Assembly: GCA_947652115.1 (NCBI GenBank)
Contig: OX393571.1
Span: 16,879,310-16,943,309 of the forward strand
Direction of reading: 5' to 3'
Source: Blastomussa wellsi
Lineage: Eukaryota > Cnidaria > Anthozoa > Scleractinia > Plerogyridae
DNA length: 64,000 nt
In this document: piece after piece, positions 62,401 to 64,000 of the stretch
Layout: each line of letters opens with the position of its first letter
Position numbering within the stretch: position 1 is the stretch's first letter
Translations under genes and position numbers: made by a program
The notes under the pieces: model-generated
What the model saw: the letters and a program-made list of their open reading frames with translations, nothing else
Database searches by the model: none
Told to the model about the DNA's origin: nothing

Positions 62401-64000
62401 GATCTTGCTTTTGCAAGATCTTGGTTAGGCAAGACCTTGGTTATGCAAGATCTTGGTTATGCAAGATCTTGGTTATGCAAGATCTCCGTTAGGCAAGATC
62501 TTAATTATGAAAGATCTTGGTTATGCAAGAACTTGGTTATGCAAGATCTTGGTTAGGGAAGATCTTTGTTATGCAAGATCTTGGTTATCGAAGATCTTGG
62601 TTATGCAGGATCTTCGTTAGGCAAGATCTTGGTTATGCAAAATCTTGGTTATTGAAGATCTTTGTTAGGCAAGATCTTGGTTAGGCAAGATCTAGGTTCG
62701 GGAAGATCTTGGTTATGCAAGATCTTGGTTAGGCAAGATCTTGGTTATTGAAGATCTTGGTTCGGGAAGACCTTGGTTAGGGAAGATCTTTGTTATGCAA
62801 GGTCTTGGTTATGCAAGATCTTGGTTAGGGAAGATCTTGGTTATGCAATATCTTGGTTTGGCAAGATCTTGGTAATGCAAGATCTTGGTTAGGCAATATC
62901 TTGGTTAGGCAAGATCTTGGTTATGCAAGATCTTCGTTATGCAAGATCTTGGTTATGCAAGAACTTGGTTATGCAAGATCTTGGTTATGCAAGATCTTGG
63001 TTAGGCAAGATCTTGGTTAGGGAAGATCTTGATTATGCAAGATCTTGGTTTGGCAAGACCTTGGTTATGCAAGATCTTGGTTATGCAAGATCTTGGTTAG
63101 GCAATATCTTGGTTAGGCAAGATCTTGGTTATTGAAGACCTTGGTTTGGGAAGATCTTGGTTAGGGAATATCTTGGTTATGCAAGATCTTGGTTATGCAA
63201 GATCTTGGTTATGCAAGATCTTTGTTAGGCAAGATATTGGTTATGCAAAATCTTCGTTATTGAAGATCTTGGTTATGCAAGATCTTGGTTAGGCAAGATC
63301 TTGGTTATGAAAGATCTTGGTTATGCAAGATCTTGGTTATGCAAGATCTTGGTTAGGCAAGATATTGGTCAGGAGAGATCTTGGTTATTTAAAATCTTGG
63401 TTCGGCAAGATCTTGGTTAAGAAAGATCTTTGTTATGCAAGGTATTGGTTATGCAAGATCTTAGTTAGGCAAGATCTTGGTTATGCAATATCTTGGTTTG
63501 GCAAGATCTCGGTAATGCAAGATCTTGGTTAGGGAAGATCTTGGTTATGCAAGATCTTGGTTATGCAAGATCTTGGTTTTGGAAGATCTTGGTTATGCAA
63601 GAACTTGGTTAGGCAAGATCTTGGTTAGGGAAGATCTTGGTTATGCAAGATCTTGGTTATGCAAGATCTTGGTTTGGCAAGATCTTGGTTATGCAAGATC
63701 TTGGTTATGCAAGATCTTGGTTATGCAAGATCTTGGTTTGGCAAGATCTTGGTTATGCAAGATCTTGGTTATGCAAGATCTTGGTTATACAAGATCTTGG
63801 TTTGGCAAGATCTTGGTTATGCAAAATCTTGGTTATTGAAGATCTTGGTTAGGCAAGATCTTGGTTAGGCAAGATCTTGGTAATGCAAGATCTTGGTTAG
63901 GCAAGATCTTGGTTATCCAAGATCTTGGTTATGCAAGATCTCCGTTAGGCAAGATCTTAATTATGCAAGATCTTGGTTATGCAAAAACTTGGTAATGCAA
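62401..64000 (+). repeat. Partial further family D copy, running off the edge
   Basis: Aligns with 58,395 onward at 4,006 bp (250 monomers plus 6, matching the -9 and -1 units between), then at 4,022 bp after one extra monomer gained near 63,700. Private changes include GATCTTGC at 62,401, GACC at about 62,768, a TTTGGGAA tail after the GACC head near 63,140 and TTATTTAA near 63,388. The array continues past the window edge. Confidence 0.88.

Larger units (their letters stand above)
1..64000 (+). repeat. 16-bp satellite array filling the window
   Basis: Every line reads as head-to-tail copies of a 16-bp unit, consensus GATCTTGGTTATGCAA, always in the same orientation. Tracking the phase of GATC modulo 16 from base 8 to base 63,969 accounts for the whole window as about 4,001 monomers with 18 off-length units (net -23 bp). 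The GATCTTGG half and the final AA are most constant; the TTATGC half varies most. Each consensus unit holds a 10-bp palindrome centred on the BglII hexamer AGATCT. The listed strand has more G than C (4:2 per monomer) and more T than A (6:4). No unique sequence, transposon or array end is present. A eukaryotic heterochromatic satellite is inferred from this architecture; the species and chromosomal position cannot be seen. Confidence 0.98.

Noticed and set aside
28..63868. Numerous plus-strand open reading frames of 60-295 codons starting with Met-Val
   Set aside because: All are the same 16-residue periodic peptide produced by a 16-bp repeat read in any frame. They overlap one another in different frames, have no coding signature and end wherever a variant monomer makes a stop.
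1..64000. TTAGGG motifs suggesting interstitial telomere repeats
   Set aside because: TTAGGG occurs singly inside TTAGGGAA-tailed monomers, two substitutions from TTATGC. It is never in tandem.
1..64000. CRISPR array
   Set aside because: Units are contiguous 16-mers without unique spacers, and there are no cas genes.
1..64000. Rho-independent terminators or hairpin regulatory sites at CAAGATCTTG
   Set aside because: The palindrome is in almost every monomer and is not followed by a specific T-tract. It is a repeat property, not a discrete site.
1..64000. Bacterial origin or Dam/SeqA-type GATC cluster
   Set aside because: GATC density merely reflects the monomer. No DnaA boxes, genes or other bacterial features exist in 64 kb.
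1..64000. Inverted HOR segments
   Set aside because: I looked for the reverse-orientation signature AACCAAGATCTTGC as a run and found the forward order throughout; isolated matches come from TTATCCAA or TTAGCCAA tails.

Overview
The whole window is one uninterrupted satellite array. A 16-bp monomer, consensus GATCTTGGTTATGCAA (37.5% GC), repeats head-to-tail on one strand from base 1 to base 64,000, about 4,001 units. I see no gene, RNA gene, transposon, inversion, unique spacer or array edge. A tens-of-kilobase short-monomer satellite with nested higher-order repeats (HORs) points to eukaryotic heterochromatin (pericentromere, subtelomere, or a sex or B chromosome). I do not recognise the monomer and cannot name the organism.

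The array is structured at three levels. (1) Monomers differ by a limited, recurrent set of substitutions, mostly in the TTATGC half, giving tails such as TTAGGCAA, TTAGGGAA, TTATTGAA, TTCGGGAA, TTTGGCAA and TTATGGAA. Length is rigid: only 18 units are not 16 bp, and all descend from five indel events. (2) Variant monomers occur in fixed order as cassettes of 4-8 units, called alpha to delta here. (3) Cassettes build kilobase HORs. Family A (about 1.7-8.9 kb) has a duplication with a 3.2-3.3 kb offset. Family B (9.6-20.4 kb) has two units of about 5.4 kb. Family C (19.5-32.6 kb) has two units of about 7.3 and 5.6 kb; the first carries an extra 928-bp amplification. Family D (32.4-64 kb) has five anchored units of 3,890, 5,570, 3,747, 6,984 and about 6,984 bp, plus a further copy running off the right edge.

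Indel markers and shared substitutions order the history of family D. The right-hand copies are most alike and the 6,984-bp pair is nearly identical, so recent growth was by large unequal exchanges on the right.

Long open frames on the plus strand are an arithmetic artefact. Since 16 is 1 modulo 3, three monomers make a 48-nt cycle that reads the same stop-free 16-residue peptide in all three frames, while every minus frame meets TAA once per 48 nt. None is annotated as a gene.
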